A DNA stretch of 64,000 nucleotides from Agarophyton chilense. Lineage: Eukaryota > Rhodophyta > Florideophyceae > Gracilariales > Gracilariaceae. Each line of letters begins with the position of its first letter. The first letter of the stretch is position 1. The notes under the pieces were generated by a model. The model worked only from the letters and a program-made list of their open reading frames with translations. It was not told the DNA's origin and did not search any database. Where the stretch lies: assembly GCA_030374765.1 (NCBI GenBank), contig JARGXX010000086.1:1355063-1419062 (forward strand), written 5' to 3'. This document shows, piece by piece, positions 1 through 11,202 of the stretch. The position numbers and the translations under genes were made by a program.

Positions 1-3000
1 AACTCTCATCTCAGCACGCGCTGCCCGAGGATTAGATGAAGCTAAAGTCTCCAAGGTCCTAAATATCTGTGAAGAATCCCCATGCTGCACCGCCACACCC
101 GAGTCATACGATGTCATACGTGGTTTCACGCCATAAAGCAATTCAAAAGGCGATATTCCGCTGGCAAGATGGCGACGTCGATATCCATATAGAACTGAAG
201 GGAGGTCATCATCCCAGCTTGAACCACGGGCTAAGACAGTCTTTCCAAGAGCTCGTTTAAGTGTACCAACCATTCTCTCAGCCCTACCATTGGACATAGG
301 TGCGTAAGCCAGAACAGTTTTCCACTTGATTCCTTTCTCTTTCATGAACGAAACGAGTGACATGGACGTGAAACAGGTCGCATTGTCGGATACGATGACA
401 CGGGGAAGGCCAAAAGGGGCGATGATTCCACTTTTCACAAATTCTACTACAGTTTCTGACGTTGAATTCCTTGTCGGGGCGGCAATCGGCCATCCAGTAA
501 GATGCTCAACACAAACCAAGAGAAATCGGTTTCCTGCCTTGCTCTTCTGGAAAGGACCGGCAAAGTCAATTGAAAACACATCAAACAGAGACGAAACCGG
601 TGTTAGAAGGCTAGTATAGTACTTTGGAAGTGGTGCCATCCTCTGACAAGCGTCACAGCTTTTGACGTAATCCCCAGTTTCTCGATACATTGTAGGCCAC
701 CAAAACCTCTCCGTAATAAAATTCCTTGTAGCCTTGACGTCCCAGTGTCCGATATCGTCATGAAAAGACCTCAGTATACTCTGCCTATGAGAAACATCTG
801 GTACGACTCGTAGACCCTTTGTAGTGCGCCTGAATAGCTTTCCTTCCCAAACTAAGAACCGTTTCGCATTCCGTCTCACGATTTGGCGAACATGACTGTC
901 ATGTTCGTTCATTGACATTCCACAGAGATAACGGGCAATGTTTGCATAGTATGGTTCAAGTCCACGAAATTGATCAGTGTCACCTATGAGGCATACGAGG
1001 TCTCCTTCATCCTCGTGCAACTCAACCTTATCACCATGGAGAATCCTCGAAAGATAGTCGGCAGCACCGTTGTCCTTCCCAGCCCGATATACTATCTCAA
1101 AGTCATACTCGGCAAGGAAATCGAGCCAACGGGCTAGGCGACCATGTATATCACGTTTCTGAAAGGCATATCGGAGAGCCATATGATCCGTAATAACTTT
1201 GAACGGAACAGAGGAGAGAAGATACACTCTGAACTTTTTCAGGGCAAATATGACTGCCAATGCTTCTCTCTCAGATGCAGAATAGTTCCTTTCCGCTGCA
1301 GTCATCGTGCGACTAGCGAACTGCAAGGGGTGGATCCTACCGTCTTCTTTCTTCTGAGACAACACGGCCCCAAGCGACACACTCGACGCATCTGTCTCAA
1401 CAATGAAAGGTTTCTCAAAGTCCGGGAATGACAACACTGGTGGCTGAGTTAACTTCTTCTTCAACCCGTGGAAGGCGTCAAGCATGTCTTCAGTCCAAGT
1501 CAGGGTTTTATTTCCCGAGGTAGCACTGTGAAGCACTGCCGAAGTCTCAGCAAAGTTTCTGATGAAGCGACGATAGTATCCGGCTAGGCCAAGGAATGAT
1601 CTCAACTCCGTCGTGGTGGAAGGTATGGGTGCCTCCTGAATCTTATCAATCTTTGCTTGATCTACTGAAACGCCACTCGCGTCAATAACGTGGCCGAGAA
1701 GATGTACCTTAGGAAGGGCAAAGAAACACTTTGATAACTTCAGTTTAAGGCCATGCATACTTATTCGTTCCAAGACAGACCGGATGTGCCGTACATGTTC
1801 TTCGAGACTTCTCGAAAAGATTACAACGTCGTCGATATAGACCCGGACGAAGGAAAGCCCACGGAGGACGACGTCCATCATACGCTGAAAGGTAGAAGGA
1901 GCATTCATAAGTCCAAATGGCATTACTTCGAACATGAAGGTCCCATATCTGCATACGAAAGTAGTCATTTCTTTGCACTCTTCCGACATTTTCACTTGCC
2001 AGTATCCAGTGAAAAGATCAAGCGTTGTAAAGAAACAGCATCCGCCTAAGTCATCAAAGATCTCTTCCATACGTGGCAACGGCCATCGATCGGCTTTCAT
2101 GACACGGTTGAGTTCTCGGTAATCCACGCAGAACCTGGGGCTACCATCCTTCTTGGTTGCGATAACAACAGGAAAGGACCACGCTGATGCAGAAGGAGTA
2201 ATGATACCTGCCTCCAGTAATAAATCGATCTCTTCCCGGATGAACTCATTATGCCTAGGAGACATTCTTCTCGCTCTGAAATATATAGGCTTGTTGATAG
2301 TCAGTTCGAACGAATATGATACTGGAACATCTGCTGGGCGGAGGTCCATCAGGGTCCAAGCGATGACATTGGTCTCCTTCAAACTCGAAATAAATTTTCC
2401 TTTTTCTTTCGTAGGTATGTGAGACAACTTGGACAGCAAAAGTTCTTCCTGAGGATCGGATCCAGATATATTCAGTTCCGGTATAATCTCATCTTCATCA
2501 ATTCTCACTTTGTCAGTAAGAGCCACGACCAGTTCTTCATCTTCAGAGACAGTATCCTCAACAGCGGCATCAGAATCTGACGTAAAGTCTTCACTATCCG
2601 TATCAGATCCTTCTCCATCTGGGGCCTCAACACGGGCGTAGTCAAAACCGAGTATAATCTTCTGTCCGGCAATCTTCATCTTCACTTGTTGGTTGCCAAG
2701 GTCTAAGCAAGCCTGTAGCATCTCTAGAGTTGGGCACCCGATGATGACATCGAACGGTGGCCCTTCAATGACAAGAAAATCTAGCGGAACTGATATACCT
2801 CCGAAGGAGACTGGCACGTCGTGAAGAACTCCTCTGCATGAAGCACTGTCTCCATTGGCGACAGTAATCTTTTTTGAGGTTTCCTTGGGGTTCAGAGAAA
2901 GCTTTTCGCACAACTTCTTTGAGATTAGATTAGGAACAGCGCCAGAATCAAGCAGAGCTTCAGTTTCCCTCCCGAATATTCCGACAGAAACAGCTTTTAA

Positions 3001-4332
3001 ACGTCTAGGGTGCTTGGCAACAGGGCCCACAAAAGGACGGCGAACAGTGCTTCGGCGACTAATGAGCTTTCTGATCTGTTTCTTGGCATCGTCGGCATCT
3101 CCGCGCATCAACTGGCCAAACGTGATCCCAGAAGAGGCGTTTGCCAACTCTGTAATTACATTATACTTGCTTGCATGATCTGGTATGTTCTCTTTCTTCG
3201 GCTTCCTCTGCTTCTGCTTTCTTGGCTTACCTTCGGTAATCTTCTTACGACGAACTCTTTCTTCATGAAGAGGCGGGTTCAACATGAACGGAATGGGCGC
3301 TTTGCCTTCCGAGCGAAGCTGTTTTGGTAGCGCTTCTCCGTCCACGGTTCTTTTCATTGCAGCGACGACATCAGTCGTTTCTGAGTCCTCCGTCACAATT
3401 GAAACAGGATCAGGCCCTTTTCGATCATTATTTGAGGTTTCTCTCTGTTCTTCAGAATTGTTTGATACCTTTCGAGCTTCGTCGGGCCATATCCGTCGCC
3501 AACAGGTGATTTCAGAATGTCCCATCTTGCCACACCGATTACATCTCGTATCACGATGCGGGTTTGAGTCACACTGAGAAGCGTAATGTCCGGGCTTCCT
3601 ACAGTAAGAACAAGACCTTTCTGAGTCTCGGCGATCTGTCTGTGATTTCTTCACCATGAGAGAGAGCTGTGAAAGCTGATCTGCTAACTTGTCGACCTTA
3701 GACTCCAAACCATGGGACGAAGAAGGACCTTCAAGGATCCTAGGATTAGGGACAATACGCTTTGGTGGGGTAAAGAACGAGACATGTGGTCCAATCGTTT
3801 TCTTGGCAGTGTCAAAGGCTTTCACTTGAACCTTTAACTCATCGTAATTTTCTGCACCTCGAAAGATGACAAACTGGGCCAGGTCTGCGTACCCCATAAC
3901 AGCCTTTTTCAAAAGGCCAAACTTCGCCTCGGCATTAAAACCCGCCTTCTGAAAGAGGTTATCCATGTAACTCATTGAACCAACTAAGTCACCGTAATCC
4001 AATTTTGCCGATATTGCCAATCGAATGTCTTCCTCAGGTTCTTTAACTTCTCCGAATCGATTGATGAAGGTTTTCTTGACAGATTCATAATCTTTTGCTT
4101 CTTCAGAGAGTGAACCATTGACAGCATAAGTATCATAATAAAACTCGAACGCCTCCTTCTCTAGGAAACCGAGCAATTCTAATGCCATCTCTTCCTTGGA
4201 TTTTCCTCTCATAGCAACATTTTCGAAATAGAAAAAGAACTTCACAACATCAATAGATGAACCATCGAAGGTAGTAACTGAAGGGCCGGCTTCCACGGAA
4301 CTGCCTCCTCGAGAGTACCATGTGGGCGCCAT
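1..4332 (-). CDS. Element A: Ty3/gypsy-type gag-pol polyprotein, intact, truncated by window edge
   Basis: Reading the minus strand from the ATG at 4332 gives one open frame of 1444 codons to position 1, with no stop seen; the stop lies outside the window. Domains in order: gag with two CCHC zinc knuckles (about residues 238-275), an aspartic protease with D-S-G-A (near 460), reverse transcriptase with Y-I-D-D-V (near 829), RNase H, then integrase with a zinc-binding region and the D, D, E residues (D in S-I-D-F near 1255, D in S-D-N-A near 1315, E in R-A-E-R near 1353). Gag and pol are fused in one frame, unlike elements B and C here, where pol is in another frame. The frame stays open upstream of 4332 to a TGA near 4600, but without an ATG. 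Intactness suggests recent insertion. The gypsy assignment rests on RT-RNaseH-integrase order. Confidence 0.93.
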   Translation of the reverse strand, partial: MAPTWYSRGGSSVEAGPSVTTFDGSSIDVVKFFFYFENVAMRGKSKEEMALELLGFLEKEAFEFYYDTYAVNGSLSEEAKDYESVKKTFINRFGEVKEPEEDIRLAISAKLDYGDLVGSMSYMDNLFQKAGFNAEAKFGLLKKAVMGYADLAQFVIFRGAENYDELKVQVKAFDTAKKTIGPHVSFFTPPKRIVPNPRILEGPSSSHGLESKVDKLADQLSQLSLMVKKSQTDRRDSERSCSYCRKPGHYASQCDSNPHRDTRCNRCGKMGHSEITCWRRIWPDEARKVSNNSEEQRETSNNDRKGPDPVSIVTEDSETTDVVAAMKRTVDGEALPKQLRSEGKAPIPFMLNPPLHEERVRRKKITEGKPRKQKQRKPKKENIPDHASKYNVITELANASSGITFGQLMRGDADDAKKQIRKLISRRSTVRRPFVGPVAKHPRRLKAVSVGIFGRETEALLDSGAVPNLISKKLCEKLSLNPKETSKKITVANGDSASCRGVLHDVPVSFGGISVPLDFLVIEGPPFDVIIGCPTLEMLQACLDLGNQQVKMKIAGQKIILGFDYARVEAPDGEGSDTDSEDFTSDSDAAVEDTVSEDEELVVALTDKVRIDEDEIIPELNISGSDPQEELLLSKLSHIPTKEKGKFISSLKETNVIAWTLMDLRPADVPVSYSFELTINKPIYFRARRMSPRHNEFIREEIDLLLEAGIITPSASAWSFPVVIATKKDGSPRFCVDYRELNRVMKADRWPLPRMEEIFDDLGGCCFFTTLDLFTGYWQVKMSEECKEMTTFVCRYGTFMFEVMPFGLMNAPSTFQRMMDVVLRGLSFVRVYIDDVVIFSRSLEEHVRHIRSVLERISMHGLKLKLSKCFFALPKVHLLGHVIDASGVSVDQAKIDKIQEAPIPSTTTELRSFLGLAGYYRRFIRNFAETSAVLHSATSGNKTLTWTEDMLDAFHGLKKKLTQPPVLSFPDFEKPFIVETDASSVSLGAVLSQKKEDGRIHPLQFASRTMTAAERNYSASEREALAVIFALKKFRVYLLSSVPFKVITDHMALRYAFQKRDIHGRLARWLDFLAEYDFEIVYRAGKDNGAADYLSRILHGDKVELHEDEGDLVCLIGDTDQFRGLEPYYANIARYLCGMSMNEHDSHVRQIVRRNAKRFLVWEGKLFRRTTKGLRVVPDVSHRQSILRSFHDDIGHWDVKATRNFITERFWWPTMYRETGDYVKSCDACQRMAPLPKYYTSLLTPVSSLFDVFSIDFAGPFQKSKAGNRFLLVCVEHLTGWPIAAPTRNSTSETVVEFVKSGIIAPFGLPRVIVSDNATCFTSMSLVSFMKEKGIKWKTVLAYAPMSNGRAERMVGTLKRALGKTVLARGSSWDDDLPSVLYGYRRRHLASGISPFELLYGVKPRMTSYDSGVAVQHGDSSQIFRTLETLASSNPRAARAEMRV

Positions 4333-4976
4333 CTTGGCAGTGTGACGCGGTGGGCCAACTTGACAGTAAAAGTCAATGTAAATGGGAGTCCCTCGTAGCC
4401 AAAAAAAGGCCCGTACAGATAAGTGTAGTTCGGTTTCGCAAAGAGATAAGTAGAACGGCAAGACAGGGACAATACTCAACCCGTCAGATAAAAATAGATA
4501 AAATGACAAGGGGAGAACGAAGCTCAACCTAGCGATAATTCTCCAAAATCTTCTTAGGACGATACGCAACGAAAGACTTATGTCAATGGTCACTAGGAGT
4601 CAGACTCCCGACTTCCGATAAGACACTCCGGATGTGAGACGATTTCTGCAGCCTACGTACTTCTGCGCCAACCAGAAGCACGCGTATACAATCCCTACAA
4701 GGCTTCCCGAGGAGAGCTAATGACAGCGAGATATGCCTTCACTCATATACCCAAGCTGGCCTTTTGCAGGAAAGGTTACGCGGCACCACTTGCGGCAGCT
4801 TCCCGTCCAGTACTGAATCCCAGGAATCCTCCAGGTCTTACCGACCGACACAGGCTTTTCACTCTGTGGGGGACCCCTTGCCAGACGCAGTACCGTTGGT
4901 ACACACAAGCCGTCTCCCGTCCACGCCAAAGGCGCTTCAACCGGTACAGTGGGCTGATAGAGGGTGCACCTTCCAG

Positions 4977-5095
4977 CGGCAAACGCCTCACTGGTCCTCT
5001 ATACGGCGGCAAACGCCTCACCGATTTTAGATAATTATAGGGTTGCTCCTCCAGCGGCAAGCGCCTCACTGGACCCTAGGCGGCAAACGCCTCAC
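4977..5095. repeat. Four interspersed copies of a 15 bp motif in element A LTR/leader
   Basis: The motif CGGCAAACGCCTCAC occurs at 4977-4991, 5007-5021, 5055-5069 (one change) and 5081-5095, separated by different spacers. Two copies are flanked by CCAG and CTGG, so that each can fold into a short hairpin (GGC-AAAC-GCC stem inside). The position, downstream of the TATA box in the element's direction, suggests transcribed leader sequence. Function unknown. Confidence 0.85.
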
Positions 5096-5195
5096 CTTTT
5101 GTTATAGTTGAAGGGCTCGAAGCCAAAGGAAATAGTTGAATTGGGTGTTTGTTGGCTTGAGGTCGTCCGAGATGGTGTTCGGAGACTTCAGAGGC

Positions 5196-5204
5196 CCTTT
5201 TATA
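5196..5204 (-). promoter_or_regulatory. TATA box of element A
   Basis: On the minus strand this reads TATAAAAGG, a consensus TATA box, about 260 bp inside the LTR and upstream of gag. It is the expected core promoter for the retrotransposon transcript. Confidence 0.6.
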
Positions 5205-5466
5205 GAGATCTAGAACCCACAGAATGGGCTGCAACGCATTGATACTCACTTATTACTACGGTGTGCTTCTAGGTTACTCTATTGGCTTCTAGAAGCCAGT
5301 ACAGCAGCACACTAACCAATTAAAATGTAACAACTACGCCTGACATCACCAGAATACCACTGCAACGTCGGCGTCAACAAAGATGTAGGAACTCCCGGCG
5401 CTGCTGGCACATCCTACACGTGTGTTACAGCAGTGCCGGAACATTCCACACGTTCCGCGACCCACA

Positions 5467-5613
5467 CTAACACTTGTAAAAAACGCCTTTCCATTCTTTT
5501 TAGAAAATTATGCCTCAAAAAAAGACCCACTTTTTCCCTGTTCTTCTGCAATAGCGATTTTGAGAGATTATAAACCAGTAATTTGCTTTTCATTTTCGTA
5601 GAATGCCCGGGAT
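5467..5613 (+). repeat. Direct repeat, copy 1 (flank of element A)
   Basis: This ~147 bp sequence, starting CTAACACTTG and ending around AATGCCCGGGAT, recurs at 10791-10934 with a few small indels and substitutions. It starts exactly where the LTR of element A ends, so CTAAC is probably the target-site duplication of A. Confidence 0.8.
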
Positions 5614-6922
5614 AAAAACCACTTTAGATTCTTGATAGCGATAAAGTTAGAATTCCGTGTAGGCAACACCATTAATTCAATATTTTTATATCCGACCCAC
5701 TTTTTTGAGTATTTGGAATGTTTTGTAGCTTAATTATCTTGCCGAACAATCCAGCTTTCACTATGCGTCTCAGAAAAATATCTAAGCAAAACATTTTCTG
5801 AAATATTAAAATACTGGATATATACTTGATTTCTAACCAAGAGAGTTACATATCTGTTTTTGTCTTGGAAAATTGAACCTCAAATCATAACTCTTTCTCC
5901 ATCGGCTTTTCTTCTAAAGGAGATATTTTCTTTTTTTTTCGATTGTTCCAGTGATAAGAAAAAGTACCGTACTACCCAGACTAAATATTTTTTCATCAAA
6001 TAAAAATCTTGGATCATTGCGCTGTTAAAAACGGTTTCAGTTTTGTGCCTACTTCTTCCTACCCTAAACTTTATCAGTATCAATTCAGTACTTTTTTTTC
6101 TTCCTATACTTCAAAGTTGTTGTTTAAGTCAATTACTCCTGCACAAGACGAATTTTCATGGCTAAAATGAGACTATTATTTGATAGAGATGCATATTGTT
6201 GTTCATTTACGGCTTTCCGAAGAAGAAGACGATGAGATCTTTTAGATAAACATAAATTGTTCTTCTCATAAATATATTTACGTATTTTTTTCTGTTATTG
6301 AGATCAATTGTGACCAATTCACGACTTTGGTGTGTCTATTTCGCAATTTTGTTGAAAGAAAACTTTTTTCTAAAAATAACATCAATAACGCCTTTTTTTA
6401 CAGGGGCCAGACGGACTACGGAGAATCTACATGCTGTCGTGAATGTTTGAAAAATAGAGGAGACCCTAACGTAATTCTGGGCCAAATCCTCACCCCGGTT
6501 CACGTGAGTATCCTCAAGATTCTCAGCTCCCATTGGCAAGTTCAGAATCTATCACGCTTTAAGACCCGCTCTGTGACAGATCCTGCACTTGTGCTTTCGT
6601 CTGAACTATTCCTCATCAAGGCACAAGTGTGCAGCAATCAGATCAGACCATCCTCGCTTTTAATTAGAGCCGATCGGATCTGCATTCCAAGATTTCCATT
6701 ACAAATTGCGCGCGCTTCAACCTCAACACGTTTTTCGTCAGCACCGGTAGGATGATCAGTATTGAGCGTCAGGATTGTCTACAACTCGGTTTCAGAAAAA
6801 ACTTTGTTCTCAATGTTGTGCGTTTTTCGTTTTGCGTTTCCTCCAAATCTCTCAAAGAATGACTTCTTTCTCTTTTCTGCTTTAACAACACCTTTTCTTG
6901 GATTACTAACAAGCAAAACTGA
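5614..6922. other. AT-rich stretch, no gene recognised
   Basis: Only short ORFs with no recognisable domain are present. It may be the 3' untranslated or terminal part of the neighbouring MULE, but I found no terminal inverted repeat. Confidence 0.5.
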
Positions 6923-9551
6923 TTATTGTGCTTCGTAGTTGTTTCTACTGAGCACATTCACGCAAGGAAGTGTAGGTGTGAAAGACAGGTGAGAAATTGT
7001 TGGATATCGTCCAATGATTAGGTTCTCGAGGCCTTTTTGAGTAACGTCAGAAGAATTTTTGACCGCAACAGGACCAATACTCTCCGAAACTCTGTGCATC
7101 TGGTCACTCGTGGCTCGGCAATCAGCATTAGTAATATAGACCGAAAACTCTCTTTCTCTCGTGTTCTTCATTTTGTCTATGAGATCTTCAATTGTAGTGC
7201 TCTGAAGGAGATCCTCATACCTCTTCCCTTTACTTTCTGTTTCCTGGTCTACGACAGTGTCAAGTGGGCCCTTGTCAGTTCTCAACTGATTTCCGATGGA
7301 TTCCAATTGTTTTTGCAAGTCCACAATATCCGCTAATTCCCAAACTTCCCCCATTTTGTTCCAATATGGATGTCAGAAGCTTTTCAAACGGAACCGCCCC
7401 CCCACGACGAGTCTAAGTTCTGGCCATCGTTCAGAGATATCTGGGTACACTGATGCAACCCTCGTTACATGAGAACATGGAAACCCGTCCGATAAGAAAT
7501 TCTCGCATGTGCATCCACTGGAAAGAACTTTGTCATACCTGGAGTCCTTGTAAACGTATACCTGGTACGTGGCTGCAGATTCGAATGTGTAGTTGGCTTG
7601 TGGCGCGTACGAGAATCCAAGAGTGAGGATCAAGACAAAGTTCGTCGTCTGAGAGATGAAGATTCTCACTATCAACCTCAAACATCCCCCAATTAACATC
7701 AATCCTTCGGGTCACATATGCATTGTCCACTTTGAACCTCATGGCGTGCTTCGCACTTTTTTCTATGAATTTTTGCAGACTGTATCCAGTTACAGAAGAT
7801 ACCAATCTGGTCCTCAAATTCCGCGGGAAAGGAAATTGGCACGCACTGAGTTTGTTCATAAGAGAGGAGTCGTGGGCATTGAATGACTTCCCTCTCTCCT
7901 CTCGAAGGCGTTTAGTTATTTTTGACATCTCTTCTGGAACTTCAGAGAAAGGGACTCGTGGTCCCTCGATTAGCTTTTGATATCTTGAGTTGGATCCTTT
8001 GGTGTACCCAGTTCCCTGAATAAAGAATCGACGGGGGAGGTACACCTGTTTGTAGCAGCTGATAAGAAGAGATGGATTCTCATGGTATAGGAACTTGTAC
8101 CATTTTGGCAGCTGTTGGGTGAAGTTCAAAAAATACTTCACATCGAACTCGGATGTTCGTCGAGTGAAGATCTCAAATGATATACTCCGTCGCAGAGAGT
8201 AGAGCTCTTCCTGCATTTGCGAGATCCACTCTGTTAGACCGATCTTTTTGCACCACCGAGCCACGTTCCCTTTTTGATTCTGGTTCAAATGCTAATCGTC
8301 CAAAATGACGTAAGATTGGGGACAAACACTGTGGAGGGCCGCTAGACAAGATGCACTTTGGTCGATTGTGAAACAACTCGGAGATATACGTACGCAGTCG
8401 AGGAACTTTTTTAAGATCCATATGAAGCTTTCTGTCGTCTCATTCTTCAAATATCCCATAAAGGAGGTTGTTAAGCGACCGTCACTGTCACGGCTGTTGA
8501 AGGTGACCAACGGAAGGTCAAAGCCGTTAGCCAAAGCCTTGCAATCAAGTCAAACCCCTGGAACAATGCCGTATCGCTCGTAGTCTTGGCGCCACTCCTC
8601 AAAACACCACGCAACATAGCTTAAAGAGTTCTCTGCGTCTGTTGAGCAGTATACATAGTTCGGTTGATGGTCATCTACGAGGTTATATAAATTGTTGTAC
8701 ATACGAAGGCATTCCTTGTCTCTAGAGTTGCGTGTGTCTGAGATGTATTTCAATCTCTTCCGGAAAAGGACCTTATTGACTCGTACGCTGTATTTGTAAT
8801 CTAAAAGTTTGAGGATATCGGTGTATTTTAAACGCAGTTTCTGGTACATATGGTTCGCCTCAGCTTCCAGTTTAGGTGGTAGCTTTGTCCGAAATATTTT
8901 CCTATCTGCCTTGTGATTGTGATGTGCCTTCGATAGGTTAGCATCGTAGCCCCAACGTTCTCTTCGACCAGATTCCGATCGTGATAGTTTCACGCGACGC
9001 ACGCGAAAAGAAAAGGGGCATTTGTATCGCTCGTCCTGAGATAGGCCGCATATCAAGTACCCTCTTGAGAGGACTTTGATACCTTCACTGCACTCGTACA
9101 TGGAGTCCCTAATGTGCAGATTGAAACCACAACACTTTGATATGTATTGTAAATGTTGCAGGATCTTATCGTCAGCTGTAGCCTCAACTGAACTTAGAAA
9201 TGCGGTAAAAGCATCGCGAACATATCCTTCCTCGTATCCTTCTCTCAGTTCTAACAGGGCAGCATCATTCTCTTCTGTATATGCGCTGAGATCCTCACTT
9301 TTTGAAGAGTCATGACGTCCATGATCCGCACTCTTCGTATCCTCCTCCTTCCATTCACCTTCACTCTTGGGCGACGGTTCGGGTATGCCGCTGTCTATTT
9401 CTCGACGCAGTACAGTGTCATTCTCAAAAGCTTCTTGGTCGTTGAAGGCAGCTTCCATCCGGGTCCAAATGACCTCGGATATCTTCTCTTCACCTTTGCC
9501 ACTAACCTCAAAAGCGCCAGGCTCACCATTGCCTTTAAACACTGCCTTCAT
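6923..9551 (-). pseudogene. Decayed MULE-type transposase (FAR1-like, with SWIM zinc finger)
   Basis: Minus-strand pieces follow each other in the order expected of a Mutator-like transposase. The first (9551-8550) has a FAR1-like zinc-binding region ending in H-N-H. After an in-frame TGA the same frame resumes with a MULE catalytic core (A-N-G-F-D-L-P-L-V-T-F and I-D-Q motifs, 8534-8292). After an in-frame TAG it continues at 8288. A frameshift near 7620 leads to a SWIM finger (C-x-C-x(n)-C-x-H: C-T-C-E-N then P-C-S-H). After a further stop at 7373 the same frame continues as a C-terminal tail to 6923. Three stops and one frameshift mean it is not functional as read. Family assignment is from motif order. 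Confidence 0.72.
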
Positions 9552-9623
9552 TAATACGGAAACGAAAGTAGTCAGATCTATCTGTCTTAGATACAGCGAA
9601 ACATTATATCATTCTCAACATAC
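9546..9623 (-). other. Candidate 78 bp intron joining the MULE upstream ORF to the transposase
   Basis: On the minus strand the sequence starts GTATGT and ends ATGAAG. Removing it joins the ORF upstream (9624-10013) to the transposase in the same frame and removes three stops. Splice signals are visible; splicing itself is inferred. Confidence 0.4.
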
Positions 9624-10461
9624 CTCTACTGTGCCTTCACACTCTTCCGTAACATCAACGACAGAGTCGTCACTGTCCACTTCCTTCACTGTATGAGATG
9701 TAACGCCCTGTGCTCTGGATTGGCCCTCTAATTGTAGACCCAGGGACACTAGCGGAGCTCCATGAGACTCCGAGAGACTCTCTGAGGTGCTTGTATGAAT
9801 GAAAAGGATCCTCAGCCTCTTCGAACTGCTTTTCTTTATAGAGTCCTTGACCGCTTTAGCTCTTCTTTTGCACTCGTTTTCATGGAGTTCTGTCCGATTA
9901 TAATTGTGAGCTTTCTCTCCGTGAATCTCCCATTTCATCTCATGAGACAAGAGCTTAGCCACGAATGCCGACTGCAAGAAGTGCCTTTGGGGTATTTCTT
10001 GTAACGCAAGCAACGGATTCGGGCACTGATCTTGTATTTCGTATGTCTAGTAAACGATCTACAGAAATGGATACCATATGCATAACCGTATTTTTCCACG
10101 TCTCGAATATGCCCTGGGAGATCCTCAACTACAGTAGCAACAACCTCGGACCTCAGTATCTTCTTATTATTCTGGTCCTCTTCTTCTCTCGAGCCCGGAG
10201 ACACAATCTCCCTTACGTGGTTTCTTTCAACTGAGGATATGTTCTTCTCTCCACGACTGGCCTGATGGAAGTGCAACCAAGTAAGGTATCAGATGGAGCG
10301 TCATTTGTTGCAATATGTACCGTGTTTCCCTTTTCTCGATGCCGTTGTGAGTACCTCCGTTCTCGAAATTCATGCATCACCATATCGTTTGGCAAAGCTG
10401 TCGGACATGTCGTAGGGCTGTCGTCGCAGATGTCTCGCGCGTGTGTGGATGCGTTCAGCAA
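9624..10461 (-). pseudogene. Probable N-terminal remains of the MULE open reading frame
   Basis: Three overlapping minus-strand ORFs (10461-10213, 10276-9935, 10013-9615) lie directly upstream of the transposase. They are charged and low in hydrophobic residues, with Ser/Asp/Glu-rich stretches. The last one splices in frame into the transposase if the candidate intron at 9546-9623 is real. The frames change twice, so the region is either frameshifted or spliced more than once. No domain recognised. Confidence 0.3.
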
Positions 10462-10790
10462 AAAGCTCGGCTTCGGTCTCCCAGCTCCTCTTCGCTGGTC
10501 CGCCGTTCTCTCCTCTTTATTTGACCCAAGGCTGGGTCCTCTCTATTGTGTGCTGTGCCCTTTCGAAAGGGCTCTTCTGCTGACAAACATTTGGGCGGTA
10601 GTGCCCTTTCAATATTGCATTGGGCACTGCAAAGTCTTTCTAATTAAGCTAGAGCACTTTTCGAAGGCTGTGCTCTTGCTCCGTGATTCTCACAACTGTA
10701 CAATGCAAAATTAAAATAGAACAACAAATATTATTTCATTTATGCTATGCCATAAAACATCGTAGTAGCTCTTCCTTTCTTCACATCATT
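10462..10790. other. Intergenic, short inverted GTGCCC/GGGCAC motifs
   Basis: No gene recognised. GTGCCCTTTC appears twice and GGGCAC once in reverse between 10550 and 10630, possibly terminal or subterminal repeats of the MULE. No matching partner was found on its left side. Confidence 0.3.
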
Positions 10791-10934
10791 CTAACACTTG
10801 TAAAAAACTTTCCATTCTTTTTAGAAAATTATGCCTCAAAAATAGACCCACTTTTTCCCTGTTCTTCTGCAATAGCGATTTTGAGAGATTATAAACCAGT
10901 AATTTGCTTTTCATTTTCGTAGAATGCCCGGGAT
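10791..10934 (+). repeat. Direct repeat, copy 2 (joined to a truncated LTR)
   Basis: Second copy of the sequence at 5467-5613. It runs directly into the middle of the element B LTR at 10934, so the junction is a rearrangement or deletion breakpoint, not a clean LTR insertion. Confidence 0.8.
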
Positions 10935-11200
10935 TCTCGGGTCCGGTGCCTGTTAGTGCCCGACCCTCGCCCCGTTTTTCCTCTTCGCCGGATTTTCCCC
11001 CATTCTTTGGGATACCCATACCCATTCCCGATCCAACGGTTTCTACCCCTCACCTCCGTCGGTACTGCCGGAATCCCCCGTGGGAGTTACACCCCACACT
11101 ACGGATGGAACGGAGGGCTCTGTCTCTGAGTCTGCCTCCCCCAGGGAGCAAGGCTTCGAACACCTTGAGAGCACTTCCCGTCGCCGGGTTTTGCTCCACA
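10934..11200 (+). repeat. Element B 5' LTR, 3' part only
   Basis: Matches the 3' 267 bp of the complete LTR at 20208-21121 and of the solo LTR at 41105-42028, ending in the same CTCCACA. Confidence 0.9.
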
Positions 11201-11202
11201 AG

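Larger units (their letters stand above)
4333..5466 (-). repeat. Element A 5' LTR plus untranslated leader
   Basis: Non-coding stretch upstream of element A gag. Read on the minus strand it begins with TG at 5466. The boundary is supported by a second genomic copy of the flank (10791 onward), which continues leftward without the LTR and so acts as an empty site. A TATA box lies at 5204-5196. The 3' end of the LTR and the primer-binding site could not be placed with confidence. The other LTR is outside the window. Confidence 0.65.

Noticed and set aside
4320-4340. TGGCGCCCA at the element A start codon as a Lys-type primer-binding site
   Set aside because: It overlaps the gag ATG and no LTR end lies just before it; the match is short.
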